A DNA stretch of 64,000 nucleotides from positions 86,082-150,081 of the forward strand of contig CALROG020000005.1 in assembly GCA_943369755.1 (NCBI GenBank), written 5' to 3'. Origin of the DNA: CALROG01 sp943369755 (lineage in GTDB: Bacteria; Pseudomonadota; Gammaproteobacteria; Burkholderiales; Burkholderiaceae_C). Under the pieces are notes generated by a model. That model made no database searches. It saw nothing but the letters and a program-made list of their open reading frames with translations, and had not been told where the DNA came from. Numbering within the stretch: position 1 is the first letter of the stretch; each line of letters opens with the position of its first letter. The position numbers and the translations under genes were made by a program. Shown here piece by piece: positions 1 through 7,445 of this stretch.

Positions 1-6
1 GGCAGA

Positions 7-1023
7 TCAGTTGCGGGTTTGGTCAACCAGCTTGTTTTTGGCGATCCAGGGCATCATGGCGCGCAGCTGGGCACCCACCACTTCGATGCTGTGGTCGGCC
101 GTGTTGCGACGCCGTGCCGTCATGCTGGGGTAGTTGGTGCGGCCTTCCAGAATGAACATCTTGGCGTAGTCGCCGTTCTGAATGCGCTTGAGCGCGTTGC
201 GCATGGCTGCGCGCGACTGCTCATTGATGACCTCGGGGCCGGTCACGTACTCGCCGTATTCCGCGTTATTGGAGATCGAGTAGTTCATGTTGGCAATGCC
301 GCCTTCGTAGATCAGGTCTACGATCAGCTTGAGCTCGTGCAAACATTCGAAGTAGGCCATTTCGGGCGCGTAGCCGGCTTCCACCAGCGTCTCATAACCC
401 ATCTTGATCAGCTCGACCGCGCCGCCGCACAGCACAGCCTGCTCGCCGAACAAATCAGTCTCGGTCTCTTCCTTGAAGTTGGTCTCGATGATGCCGGCCT
501 TGCCACCACCGTTGGCCATGGCGTAGCTCAACGCCAGATCACGGGCCTTGCCTGACTTGTCCTGGTGCACAGCCACCAGATGGGGTACGCCACCGCCCTG
601 GGTATATGTGTTGCGCACGGTGTGGCCCGGGGCCTTGGGAGCGACCATCCAGACATCCAGGTCGGCACGCGGCACCACCTGGTTGTAGTGCACGTTGAAG
701 CCATGCGCAAAGGCCAGCGAACCGCCCTGCTTGATGTTCGGCTCTACGTTGTTCTTGTAAACCTCGGCGATCTGCTCGTCGGGCAGCAGGATCATGACCA
801 CATCGGCGGTTTTGACGGCGTCATTGACTTCCATCACGTTCAGGCCGGCCTTGCCAACCTTGTCCCAGCTGGCCCCACCCTTGCGCAAACCGACCACGAC
901 CTTCACGCCGCTGTCGTTGAGGTTCTGGGCATGCGCATGGCCCTGCGAACCGTAGCCGATGATCGCAACCGTTTTGCCCTTGATCAGGCTCAGGTCGCAG
1001 TCTTTGTCGTAATAAACCTTCAT
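7..1023 (-). CDS. ilvC: Ketol-acid reductoisomerase (class I)
   Basis: Catalyses the NADPH- and Mg-dependent isomeroreduction of acetolactate or acetohydroxybutyrate, the second shared step of valine, isoleucine and leucine synthesis; cytoplasmic. The protein is 338 residues, the usual length of the short class I enzyme. The dinucleotide-binding motif GYGSQGHAHAQ begins at residue 23, and the metal-binding DLFGEQ segment lies near residue 190, at the start of the helical knotted domain. The ATG at 1023 has an AGGAG ribosome site about six bases upstream. It is the last gene seen of an ilvI-ilvH-ilvC run, 35 bp after ilvH. The stop codon is inside the window, so the gene is complete. Confidence 0.98.
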   Translation of the reverse strand: MKVYYDKDCDLSLIKGKTVAIIGYGSQGHAHAQNLNDSGVKVVVGLRKGGASWDKVGKAGLNVMEVNDAVKTADVVMILLPDEQIAEVYKNNVEPNIKQGGSLAFAHGFNVHYNQVVPRADLDVWMVAPKAPGHTVRNTYTQGGGVPHLVAVHQDKSGKARDLALSYAMANGGGKAGIIETNFKEETETDLFGEQAVLCGGAVELIKMGYETLVEAGYAPEMAYFECLHELKLIVDLIYEGGIANMNYSISNNAEYGEYVTGPEVINEQSRAAMRNALKRIQNGDYAKMFILEGRTNYPSMTARRRNTADHSIEVVGAQLRAMMPWIAKNKLVDQTRN

Positions 1024-1058
1024 GGTTTCTCCTGTTGAAATTGTTGGGTTGAAAATAT

Positions 1059-1550
1059 TCAGACGCGAAGGATGCGTTCGCCGCGGCCAATACCGCTGGA
1101 GCCAGTGCGCACGGTCTCAAGAATGGCGGTGCGGTCAATCGCCTCAAGGAACGCGTCATTCTTTGACTGATCGCCGGTCAGCTCTATGGTGTAGCTCTTT
1201 TCCGTGACGTCGATGATGCGGCCGCGAAAGATGTCGGCCATGCGCTTCATCTCCTCGCGCTCTTTGCCAACCGCGCGCACCTTGACCATCATGAGTTCGC
1301 GCTCGGTATAGGCGCCTTCAGTCAGATCGACCACCTTGACCACTTCGATGAGGCGGTTCAGGTGTTTGGTGATCTGTTCGATCACGTCGTCAGAGCCTGC
1401 AGTCTGTATCGTCATGCGAGACAGCGAGGGGTCTTCGGTTGGAGCAACGGTCAGCGATTCGATGTTGTAGCCACGGGCCGAAAACAGGCCCACCACGCGG
1501 GAAAGAGCACCGGGCTCGTTTTCCAGCAAGACAGCAATGATGTGTTTCAT
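1059..1550 (-). CDS. ilvH: Acetolactate synthase small (regulatory) subunit
   Basis: Regulatory subunit of acetohydroxyacid synthase; it activates the large subunit and confers valine feedback inhibition. At 163 residues it has the normal IlvH/IlvN length. An ACT domain fills the N-terminal half, with the signature LLENEPGALSRVVGLFSARG from residue 8. A GAGGAG ribosome site precedes the ATG at 1550. It lies between ilvI and ilvC on the same strand, so the three are probably one transcript. The 139-bp gap to ilvI is large for an operon and contains a short perfect hairpin (separate entry). Confidence 0.97.
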   Translation of the reverse strand: MKHIIAVLLENEPGALSRVVGLFSARGYNIESLTVAPTEDPSLSRMTIQTAGSDDVIEQITKHLNRLIEVVKVVDLTEGAYTERELMMVKVRAVGKEREEMKRMADIFRGRIIDVTEKSYTIELTGDQSKNDAFLEAIDRTAILETVRTGSSGIGRGERILRV

Positions 1551-1580
1551 AAAGCGTGACTCCTCTTTTCAGTGCCCTCC

Positions 1581-1602
1581 CCCGCGCACGGTAATGCGCG
1601 GG
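1581..1602. other. Perfect 8-bp inverted repeat between ilvI and ilvH
   Basis: CCCGCGCA and TGCGCGGG are separated by a six-base loop in the ilvI-ilvH gap. No T-run follows on the minus strand, so it does not look like an intrinsic terminator. It could be an RNA processing or stability hairpin that sets subunit ratios, but that is inference. Confidence 0.4.
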
Positions 1603-1689
1603 CTTGGCAGCCAATAGATTCGTCCAAAGTTAGTTGACTGAATTAGGACAGAGCTTGCAGCCATGCCGCTGCGGTCTGCCCGGAAAATT

Positions 1690-3471
1690 TCACAAGTCCT
1701 CGGAACCCAGCAGCATCTCGGTGATACCCGCGCCGGCCTTGACCATGGGAAACACGTTCTCGGTCGGATCGGTGCGGAAGTCCATAAAAACAGTGCGATC
1801 TTTCAACTTGCGAGCCTCGCGCAGTGCGGGCTCAACGTCCTGCGGGCGCTCAATCAGCATGCCAACGTGGCCATAGGCCTCAGCCAGCTTCACAAAGTTG
1901 GGCAGAGCATCCATGTAGCTGTGGCTGTAGCGGCCCTCGTAGTCAAGCTCCTGCCACTGGCGAACCATGCCCAGGTAGCGGTTGTTCAGGGCCACGATTT
2001 TGATGGGTGTGTTGTATTGCAGGCAGGTCGAAAGCTCCTGGATGCACATCTGCACCGAGCCCTCACCGGTGATGCAATACACCTCGCTGTCGGGCTTGGC
2101 GAGCTTGATGCCCATGGCATAGGGAATGCCCACACCCATGGTGCCCAGGCCGCCCGAATTGATCCAGCGGCGGGGCTCGTCAAAGCGGTAGTACTGGGCC
2201 GCCCACATCTGATGTTGACCCACGTCGGACGTGATGTAGGTGTCTGCATCCTTGGTCATGTTCCAAAGCGTTTCCACCACGTACTGGGGCTTGATGACGT
2301 CCTTGTTGTTGCGGTCGTATTTGAGGCAGTCACGCTTGCGCCAGCCTTCGATGGTCTCCCACCAGCTTCCCAGTGCGTTGGCGTCCGGCTTGACAGTCGA
2401 CTCGCGCACCATGGCAATCAGCTCACTGAGCACATCCTTCACGTCGCCAACAATCGGGATGTCAACCTTGACGCGCTTGGAGATGCTGGAAGGGTCAATG
2501 TCGATGTGGATGATCTTTCGCTCGTTCTGGGCGAAGTGCTTGGGATTGCCGATCACGCGGTCATCAAAGCGCGCACCGACGGCAAGCAGCACGTCGCAGT
2601 TTTGCATCGCGTTGTTGGCTTCGATGGTGCCGTGCATTCCCAGCATACCGAGGAACTTGCGGTCACTGGCGGGATAGGCACCCAGGCCCATCAGCGTGTT
2701 GGTGCAGGGGTAGCCCAACATGTCCACCAGGGTACGCAGCTCCTGTGTGGCGTTACCCAGCAACACGCCGCCGCCGGTGTAAATATAGGGCCGCTTGGCG
2801 GCAAGTAACAGCTGTAGTGCTTTGCGAATCTGACCGCCGTGGCCTTTGCGCACCGGGTTGTAGGATCGCATTTCCACTGAATCCGGATAGCCGGTGTATG
2901 CGGTCTTGTTGAACGACACATCTTTGGGGATGTCCACTACCACCGGGCCCGGGCGGCCACTGCGAGCGATGTGAAAGGCTTTCTTCATCACCATTGCCAT
3001 GTCGCGCACATCCTTCACCAGAAAGTTGTGCTTGACGATGGGGCGTGTGATGCCTACGGTGTCGCACTCCTGGAAGGCGTCCAGGCCAATCGCGTGAGTC
3101 GGCACCTGGCCGGTGATGATCACCATCGGGATGCTGTCCATATAGGCGGTGGCAATGCCGGTCACGGCATTGGTGACGCCTGGCCCCGAGGTGACCAGCG
3201 CCACGCCTACGTCGCCCGTGGCCCGCGCATAGCCGTCTGCCGCGTGCACGGCGGCCTGCTCGTGGCGCACAAGAATGTGCTGAATCGTGTCTTGCTTGTA
3301 GAACGCGTCGTAAATATGCAGCACCGCGCCACCGGGATAGCCCCAGACGAATTTCACGCTCTCGGCCTGAAGCGCCTTGACGAGAATTTCAGAGCCGCGC
3401 AGCTCTTGCGTGTGGGGGGATTGGTCGGCCGATGCCGCTGCTGCCGAAATTTCGGCTTTTGAGATTTCCAT
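1690..3471 (-). CDS. ilvI: Acetolactate synthase large (catalytic) subunit
   Basis: ThDP-dependent enzyme that condenses pyruvate with pyruvate or 2-oxobutyrate, the first committed step of branched-chain amino acid synthesis. The chosen ATG at 3471 (protein starts MEISKAEISA, 593 residues) has an AAAGG site just upstream. The frame stays open to an ATG at 3564, which would add 31 residues that look unlike a domain. The catalytic Glu is in RHEQAAVHAADGYARATG. The ThDP/Mg motif reads GEGS...NN where most ThDP enzymes have GDGS, a conservative Asp-to-Glu change. FAD-site and C-terminal segments look normal. First gene of ilvI-ilvH-ilvC. Symbol ilvB would also be acceptable. Confidence 0.96.
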   Translation of the reverse strand: MEISKAEISAAAASADQSPHTQELRGSEILVKALQAESVKFVWGYPGGAVLHIYDAFYKQDTIQHILVRHEQAAVHAADGYARATGDVGVALVTSGPGVTNAVTGIATAYMDSIPMVIITGQVPTHAIGLDAFQECDTVGITRPIVKHNFLVKDVRDMAMVMKKAFHIARSGRPGPVVVDIPKDVSFNKTAYTGYPDSVEMRSYNPVRKGHGGQIRKALQLLLAAKRPYIYTGGGVLLGNATQELRTLVDMLGYPCTNTLMGLGAYPASDRKFLGMLGMHGTIEANNAMQNCDVLLAVGARFDDRVIGNPKHFAQNERKIIHIDIDPSSISKRVKVDIPIVGDVKDVLSELIAMVRESTVKPDANALGSWWETIEGWRKRDCLKYDRNNKDVIKPQYVVETLWNMTKDADTYITSDVGQHQMWAAQYYRFDEPRRWINSGGLGTMGVGIPYAMGIKLAKPDSEVYCITGEGSVQMCIQELSTCLQYNTPIKIVALNNRYLGMVRQWQELDYEGRYSHSYMDALPNFVKLAEAYGHVGMLIERPQDVEPALREARKLKDRTVFMDFRTDPTENVFPMVKAGAGITEMLLGSEDL

Positions 3472-3762
3472 GTTCAACCTTTGTGAATTTCTCTGACGAA
3501 AAACCTTGGGTGCCCCTTCAACGGTCTCTTGTGGAGCCGGATCGGGACTTAGAACCCAAACCATGGGCGCGCTGCTTGCACCGCCGGGTCAGGGCTCGTT
3601 TGCCTTTTGACTTGCAGCCAAGATTATCGCACTGCAACACGCCCACAGCGGAAAAAGCGGTGTGCAGGGTGCCATAATTTCCGGTTTCGCCGCATCCGCG
3701 ACCGGAAACCGCCTCAAAAACGAGACAAAGCCTCCGGCAAAACCTTCCCTCGAACGTCTCTC

Positions 3763-4329
3763 TTGGCTACCGAACAAGAACTCTCCAGCTTTTTGAAAAG
3801 CGTCGAAAAGCGCGCGTTCAAGCGTTCGGTCTATCACGTTCGGGACGACGAGGCGGCGCTGGACATCGTGCAGGACAGCATGATGAAACTGGCCGAGCAC
3901 TATGGGGACAAGCCGGTGGAAGAGCTTCCAATGCTGTTCCAGCGAATTCTTTCCAACTGCATGCTGGACTGGTTTCGTCGCCAAAAAACCCGCAACGCAC
4001 TGTTTTCCGACATGCGCGACTTCGAATCTGCGTCAGATGACGGTGATTTCGACTTATTGGAAACTTATTCCGGTCCGGAAGGCTCTCAGCAAGTAGAAAG
4101 CTCTGAGGATTCCCTCGGGCGGGCCCAAATATTGCGTCAGATTGAGACCGAGATACAACTGTTGCCAGGCCGTCAACGCGAAGCGTTCCTCATGCGTTAC
4201 TGGGAGGAGATGGACGTGGCTGAAACAGCTGCGGCCATGGGCTGTTCTGAAGGCAGTGTCAAAACGCACTGTTCGCGGGCGGTCCAGGCCCTCAGTAAAG
4301 CGCTGAAGGCGAAGGGATTAAAAGTATGA
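3763..4329 (+). CDS. ECF-like RNA polymerase sigma factor
   Basis: Sigma-70 family protein with region 2 (DEAALDIVQDSMMKLAEHYG and FQRILSNCMLDWFRRQKTR) and region 4 (LPGRQREAFLMRYWEEMDVA, then a helix-turn-helix GCSEGSVKTHCSRAVQAL); regions 1 and 3 are absent. I chose the TTG at 3763 (protein LATEQELSSFLKS, 188 residues) because sigma homology begins there. The frame is open to an ATG at 3607, but those 52 residues are basic and unlike a domain. The stop overlaps the start of the next gene by four bases (ATGA). It heads a sigma-DUF3619-DUF3106-RDD run, an arrangement typical of a sigma factor with a membrane-bound partner. Target promoters are unknown. Confidence 0.88.
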   Translation: MATEQELSSFLKSVEKRAFKRSVYHVRDDEAALDIVQDSMMKLAEHYGDKPVEELPMLFQRILSNCMLDWFRRQKTRNALFSDMRDFESASDDGDFDLLETYSGPEGSQQVESSEDSLGRAQILRQIETEIQLLPGRQREAFLMRYWEEMDVAETAAAMGCSEGSVKTHCSRAVQALSKALKAKGLKV

Positions 4330-4763
4330 CCGAATCAAACCTCTATCAAGCACAAGTATCGCAAGACCTCTGGGGTCGGCGCATTGCAGCGCGTTTGTCG
4401 GCGGGCACCTCTGACCTGCCTTACGAAATCTCCGAGCGGCTGCGCGCCGCACGCGTCCAGGCGGTTGCCCGGCGCAAATTTCTGGTCACCCGCAGCGCCG
4501 CTGTTGCCTCAATTTCTGGCGGCATGGCAACCTTGGGTTTTGACAACGACAGGCTCGGCTTCTGGGGCCGACTCGGTTCCGCTTTGCCTCTGGTTGCACT
4601 GGCCGCCGGGCTGATTGCCATCAATGTCGTGCAGAACGACTACCGGGCCCAGGAAGTTGCCGAAGTAGACGCTGCGCTGCTGACCGACGATCTACCCCCT
4701 GCGGCTTATGCCGATCCGGGCTTTGTCCAGTTTCTCAAGGTCGGTGGCGACCGCCCCCAGTGA
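4326..4763 (+). CDS. DUF3619 family single-pass membrane protein, possible anti-sigma factor
   Basis: A 145-residue protein resembling the DUF3619 family, which has no assigned function. The first ~75 residues are charged and helical (WGRRIAARLSAG and EISERLRAARVQAVARRKF). One hydrophobic helix follows at about residues 80-100 (LPLVALAAGLIAINVV), then a short acidic tail. It overlaps the sigma gene by four bases, so translation is probably coupled. Position, size and cytosolic-domain-plus-helix layout match the usual design of an anti-sigma factor; this role is inferred from context only, since no known anti-sigma motif such as HxxxCxxC is present. Confidence 0.8.
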   Translation: MTESNLYQAQVSQDLWGRRIAARLSAGTSDLPYEISERLRAARVQAVARRKFLVTRSAAVASISGGMATLGFDNDRLGFWGRLGSALPLVALAAGLIAINVVQNDYRAQEVAEVDAALLTDDLPPAAYADPGFVQFLKVGGDRPQ

Positions 4764-4769
4764 ACCGGA

Positions 4770-5504
4770 ATGCATGGCGCAACAGTTTCCGCGCCCGCCG
4801 CCCTACCTGGCTGGAGGGTGATTCGGGCCGGTTTTCAAACCCTGGCAATGATGGCCTTGGGACTGTCGCTGGCTGGTTTCGCCCCGACGGTGCTGGCGCA
4901 ACCCGCAACACCCGCGGTCAAGGCCGCTGACGCCAAAGCGCTGCCCGCCGCACGCCCCGCATCAGCGGCACGCGCAATCAAAGCTTCAACTGGCCCGGCC
5001 TGGAGCGAACTCACTGCACCCCAGCAGCAGGCGCTGAAGCCGCTGGCGGCGCAGTGGACCACCATCAGTGAAGCCCAGAAACGCAAGTGGCTGGCGCTGT
5101 CCCAAAATTACCCCAAGCTGCCGCCGGCCGAGCAGGCCAAACTGCACAGCCGGATGAGTGAATGGGTGGCGCTGAGTCCGCAAGAACGATCGGCTGCGCG
5201 GCTCAATTTCGCTGCAACCAAGCAAATTACGCCGGATGACAAGAAGGCTAAATGGGAGGCCTATCAGTCCCTCAGCGACGAGGAAAAACGGCGCCTGGCC
5301 GAAAAAGCCAGCCCCAAGCCCGTGGGGGCGGCCACGGCCGTCAAGCCCGTGCCACCCCAGAAACTGGCCAATGTGAAGGGCAAAGCCGACCTCAAAGATC
5401 GCCCAAAGGCTGAGGCTGTGTCGCCGCTGGTGAATCAAAATACGCTTTTGCCCAACCAGCAGCAGTCGGCCGCGCCACTGCCTGCCGCGGTGCACCAAAA
5501 CTGA
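4770..5504 (+). CDS. Exported DUF3106 family protein
   Basis: A 244-residue protein with a cleavable-looking signal (hydrophobic stretch LAMMALGLSLAGFAPTVLA, residues ~26-44). The mature region is rich in Ala, Lys and Gln and contains tandem, imperfect units built around W..L...Q, for example WSELTAPQQQALKPLAAQW, EAQKRKWLALSQNYPKLPP and DKKAKWEAYQSLSDEEKRRL. This pattern is the DUF3106 signature. The low-complexity Pro/Lys/Ala tail is probably disordered. It begins six bases after the DUF3619 gene. Function unknown; the context suggests an envelope component controlled by or signalling to the upstream sigma factor. Confidence 0.82.
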   Translation: MHGATVSAPAALPGWRVIRAGFQTLAMMALGLSLAGFAPTVLAQPATPAVKAADAKALPAARPASAARAIKASTGPAWSELTAPQQQALKPLAAQWTTISEAQKRKWLALSQNYPKLPPAEQAKLHSRMSEWVALSPQERSAARLNFAATKQITPDDKKAKWEAYQSLSDEEKRRLAEKASPKPVGAATAVKPVPPQKLANVKGKADLKDRPKAEAVSPLVNQNTLLPNQQQSAAPLPAAVHQN

Positions 5505-5521
5505 GCCCTGCTGATTTTTCG

Positions 5522-6073
5522 ATGACTGTTTTGTCCGACGGGGCTACAGCAGCGCAAGGCGCGGCGAATATGGCTCACCCCTTCAATCTCAACCCGCCAT
5601 CCTTGAAGCGGCGGATGGCCTGTTGGCTGTATGAAGGCATGTTGCTGTTTGCGGTGGTGTTCGTGGCCGGCTGGCTGTTCATCACTTTGGGCCAGATGCG
5701 CAACGCGATGGATGAACGCCGTCACCTCTTGCAGGCATTTTTGTTCATCATCTTCGGCATCTACTTCACCTGGTTCTGGGCACGTGGTCAGACTCTGGCC
5801 ATGAAAACCTGGAACCTGCGCATCGTGGACGTTGCCGGCCGCCCGATCAGCCAGCGACGCGCGCTGAGCCGGTACATCTTGAGCTGGCTTTGGTTCTTGC
5901 CGCCACTTGCGGTCATTGCGCCGTTCAAACTGTCAGCAGGTGCCTCAACACTGCTGGTCCTTGGTTGGATTGCGGTGTACGCACTGCTTTGCCGCTTCCA
6001 CCCGCAGCGCCAGTTTTGGCATGATGCGCTCGCCGGAACGCGGCTGATTTCATCGCCGTCGCTGAGCCGGTAG
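5522..6073 (+). CDS. RDD family integral membrane protein
   Basis: A 183-residue RDD-domain protein. The family signature appears at the N-terminus (PPSLKRRMACWLYEGMLLF), followed by three to four hydrophobic segments (LLFAVVFVAGWLFITLG, AFLFIIFGIYFTWFWA, ILSWLWFLPPLAVIAP, LLVLGWIAVYALLC) and the conserved end RQFWHDALAGTRLI. RDD proteins are inner-membrane proteins, some of them transporters; the substrate here is unknown. It lies 17 bp after the DUF3106 gene and ends the sigma-linked run. An internal ATG at 5570 (MAHPFNLNPP) is an equally possible start. Confidence 0.87.
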   Translation: MTVLSDGATAAQGAANMAHPFNLNPPSLKRRMACWLYEGMLLFAVVFVAGWLFITLGQMRNAMDERRHLLQAFLFIIFGIYFTWFWARGQTLAMKTWNLRIVDVAGRPISQRRALSRYILSWLWFLPPLAVIAPFKLSAGASTLLVLGWIAVYALLCRFHPQRQFWHDALAGTRLISSPSLSR

Positions 6074-6104
6074 GCTTGTCACGCTGGTGCGCCACAATCA
6101 CCGA

Positions 6105-6503
6105 ATGCCCTCCCCCGCCCCCAACGAAGTCAACCCCCAAAAAGCACGCACCGGCCTGAGCCGGGTCTGGCACGCCACCGGCTATTCAATGGAGGGGTTG
6201 CGCGCTGGCTGGGGTGAAACCGCTTTCCGCCAGGAAGCCATTGCCGCCCTGGTGCTGCTGCCGGCCTCGCTGTGGCTGGGCCGCAACTGGGTTGAAATAG
6301 CCTTGCTGGCAGGCTCGGTGCTGATCCTGATGATCGTCGAACTGCTCAACACCGGCATTGAGACCGCCATTGACCGCATCGGCCCTGAGTGGCACGACCT
6401 GTCCAAACGCGCCAAGGACATGGGCAGTGCCGCCGTTTTGCTGAGCCTGCTGTTGTGCCTGGGTATCTGGGCGGCTGCGCTTTGGCACAGGTTTGCCGCA
6501 TGA
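6105..6503 (+). CDS. dgkA: Diacylglycerol kinase (prokaryotic, DgkA type)
   Basis: Small integral membrane kinase that phosphorylates diacylglycerol to phosphatidic acid, recycling lipid head-group by-products. The chosen start is the ATG at 6105 (MPSPAPNEVNP), 133 residues; a GTG at 6087 is possible. The family core VELLNTGIETAIDRIGPEWH followed by LSKRAKDMGSAAVLLSLLL is intact, with the catalytic and metal-binding glutamates in the expected helices and three transmembrane helices. Its stop overlaps the start of the LOG gene by four bases, so the two are probably translated together. Confidence 0.95.
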   Translation: MPSPAPNEVNPQKARTGLSRVWHATGYSMEGLRAGWGETAFRQEAIAALVLLPASLWLGRNWVEIALLAGSVLILMIVELLNTGIETAIDRIGPEWHDLSKRAKDMGSAAVLLSLLLCLGIWAAALWHRFAA

Positions 6504-7087
6504 CGCCTGCATTTTCGATTTGTGTTTACTGTGGCTCACGGCCTGGCAACGAGCCCGGTTTTTCCGAGCTGGCAACGGCGGTCGGCCAGTGGATTGGTGC
6601 GCACAACGGCCAGCTTGTCTACGGCGGCGGCAACAATGGCTTGATGGGCCTGGTGGCCGATGCCACACTGGCCGCAGGCGGCCGGGTGGTCGGCATCATC
6701 CCCAAGGCACTGGTCGAACGTGAATGGGCCAAACTCGACTGCACCGAGCTGCACGTGGTGCAAACCATGCACGAGCGCAAAAGCATGATGGCCGAGCGAG
6801 CCGATGCCTTTTTGGCTTTGCCCGGCGGCATCGGCACGTTTGAGGAACTCTTCGAAGTCTGGACCTGGCGTCAACTGGCCTACCACGACAAGCCGGTCGG
6901 CCTGCTCAACGCCAACGGCTACTACGACGGCCTACTGACTTTTTTGCACAGTGCGGTGGGCCACGGCTTGATGAACGACTGGCAGATGAGCCTGCTGCAA
7001 GTAGGCACCGACCCGGCCGAGTTGCTGCCTGCGCTGGTGCAGGCAGCAGGCCTGGGCGCCAACCGGGTGAACCTGAGCGAGATTTAG
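6500..7087 (+). CDS. LOG family protein (nucleotide 5'-monophosphate phosphoribohydrolase)
   Basis: A 195-residue Rossmann-fold protein of the LOG/YvdD family, which hydrolyses cytokinin riboside monophosphates or related nucleotides. Both family motifs are present: YGGGNNGLMG around residue 41 and PGGIGTFEE around residue 108. The ATG at 6500 overlaps the dgkA stop (ATGA). An in-frame upstream extension inside dgkA was rejected because homology begins with FSICVYCGSRPG. It ends eight bases before the convergent glnB stop, with no terminator between. The physiological substrate in bacteria of this kind is not settled. Confidence 0.93.
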   Translation: MTPAFSICVYCGSRPGNEPGFSELATAVGQWIGAHNGQLVYGGGNNGLMGLVADATLAAGGRVVGIIPKALVEREWAKLDCTELHVVQTMHERKSMMAERADAFLALPGGIGTFEELFEVWTWRQLAYHDKPVGLLNANGYYDGLLTFLHSAVGHGLMNDWQMSLLQVGTDPAELLPALVQAAGLGANRVNLSEI

Positions 7088-7094
7088 CTGCGGT

Positions 7095-7433
7095 TCAGAC
7101 CGCTGATTCGTCGGTTTCACCCGTACGGATACGCACCACGCGTTCGACCGTGGTGATGAAAATCTTGCCGTCACCGATCTTGCCAGTGCGCGCGGCCTTG
7201 ACGATGGCGTCTACGCAGCGGTCGGTGTCTTCGTCCTTGACCACCACCTCCACCTTGACCTTGGGCAAAAAGTCCACCACGTACTCGGCACCACGGTACA
7301 GCTCGGTGTGGCCCTTCTGGCGGCCAAATCCCTTGACTTCAGTAACTGTCAGGCCGGTAACGCCGCAGTCGGCCAGCGCCTCGCGCACTTCTTCCAGTTT
7401 GAACGGTTTGACAACTGCGGTGATCTGCTTCAT
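7095..7433 (-). CDS. glnB: Nitrogen regulatory protein P-II
   Basis: 112-residue trimeric signal protein that senses ATP/ADP and 2-oxoglutarate and controls glutamine synthetase adenylylation and the NtrB kinase. The T-loop GRQKGHTELYRGAEYVVDF carries the uridylylation site Tyr51; KIGDGKIFITTVE is the C-terminal signature. It lies 12 bp after nadE on the same strand, so co-transcription with nadE is likely. There is no neighbouring amtB, which favours GlnB over GlnK, though sequence alone does not separate them fully. Confidence 0.95.
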   Translation of the reverse strand: MKQITAVVKPFKLEEVREALADCGVTGLTVTEVKGFGRQKGHTELYRGAEYVVDFLPKVKVEVVVKDEDTDRCVDAIVKAARTGKIGDGKIFITTVERVVRIRTGETDESAV

Positions 7434-7445
7434 GGAATTTGTCTC

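Noticed and set aside
19..555. Long plus-strand frame opposite ilvC
   Set aside because: It is a GC-rich antisense shadow without a family; similar frames lie opposite most genes here.
3472..3564. 31-residue N-terminal extension of ilvI starting with Met-Val-Trp-Val-Leu
   Set aside because: The ATG at 3471 has a good ribosome site and homology begins there. The extension shows no leader-peptide run of Ile, Val or Leu.
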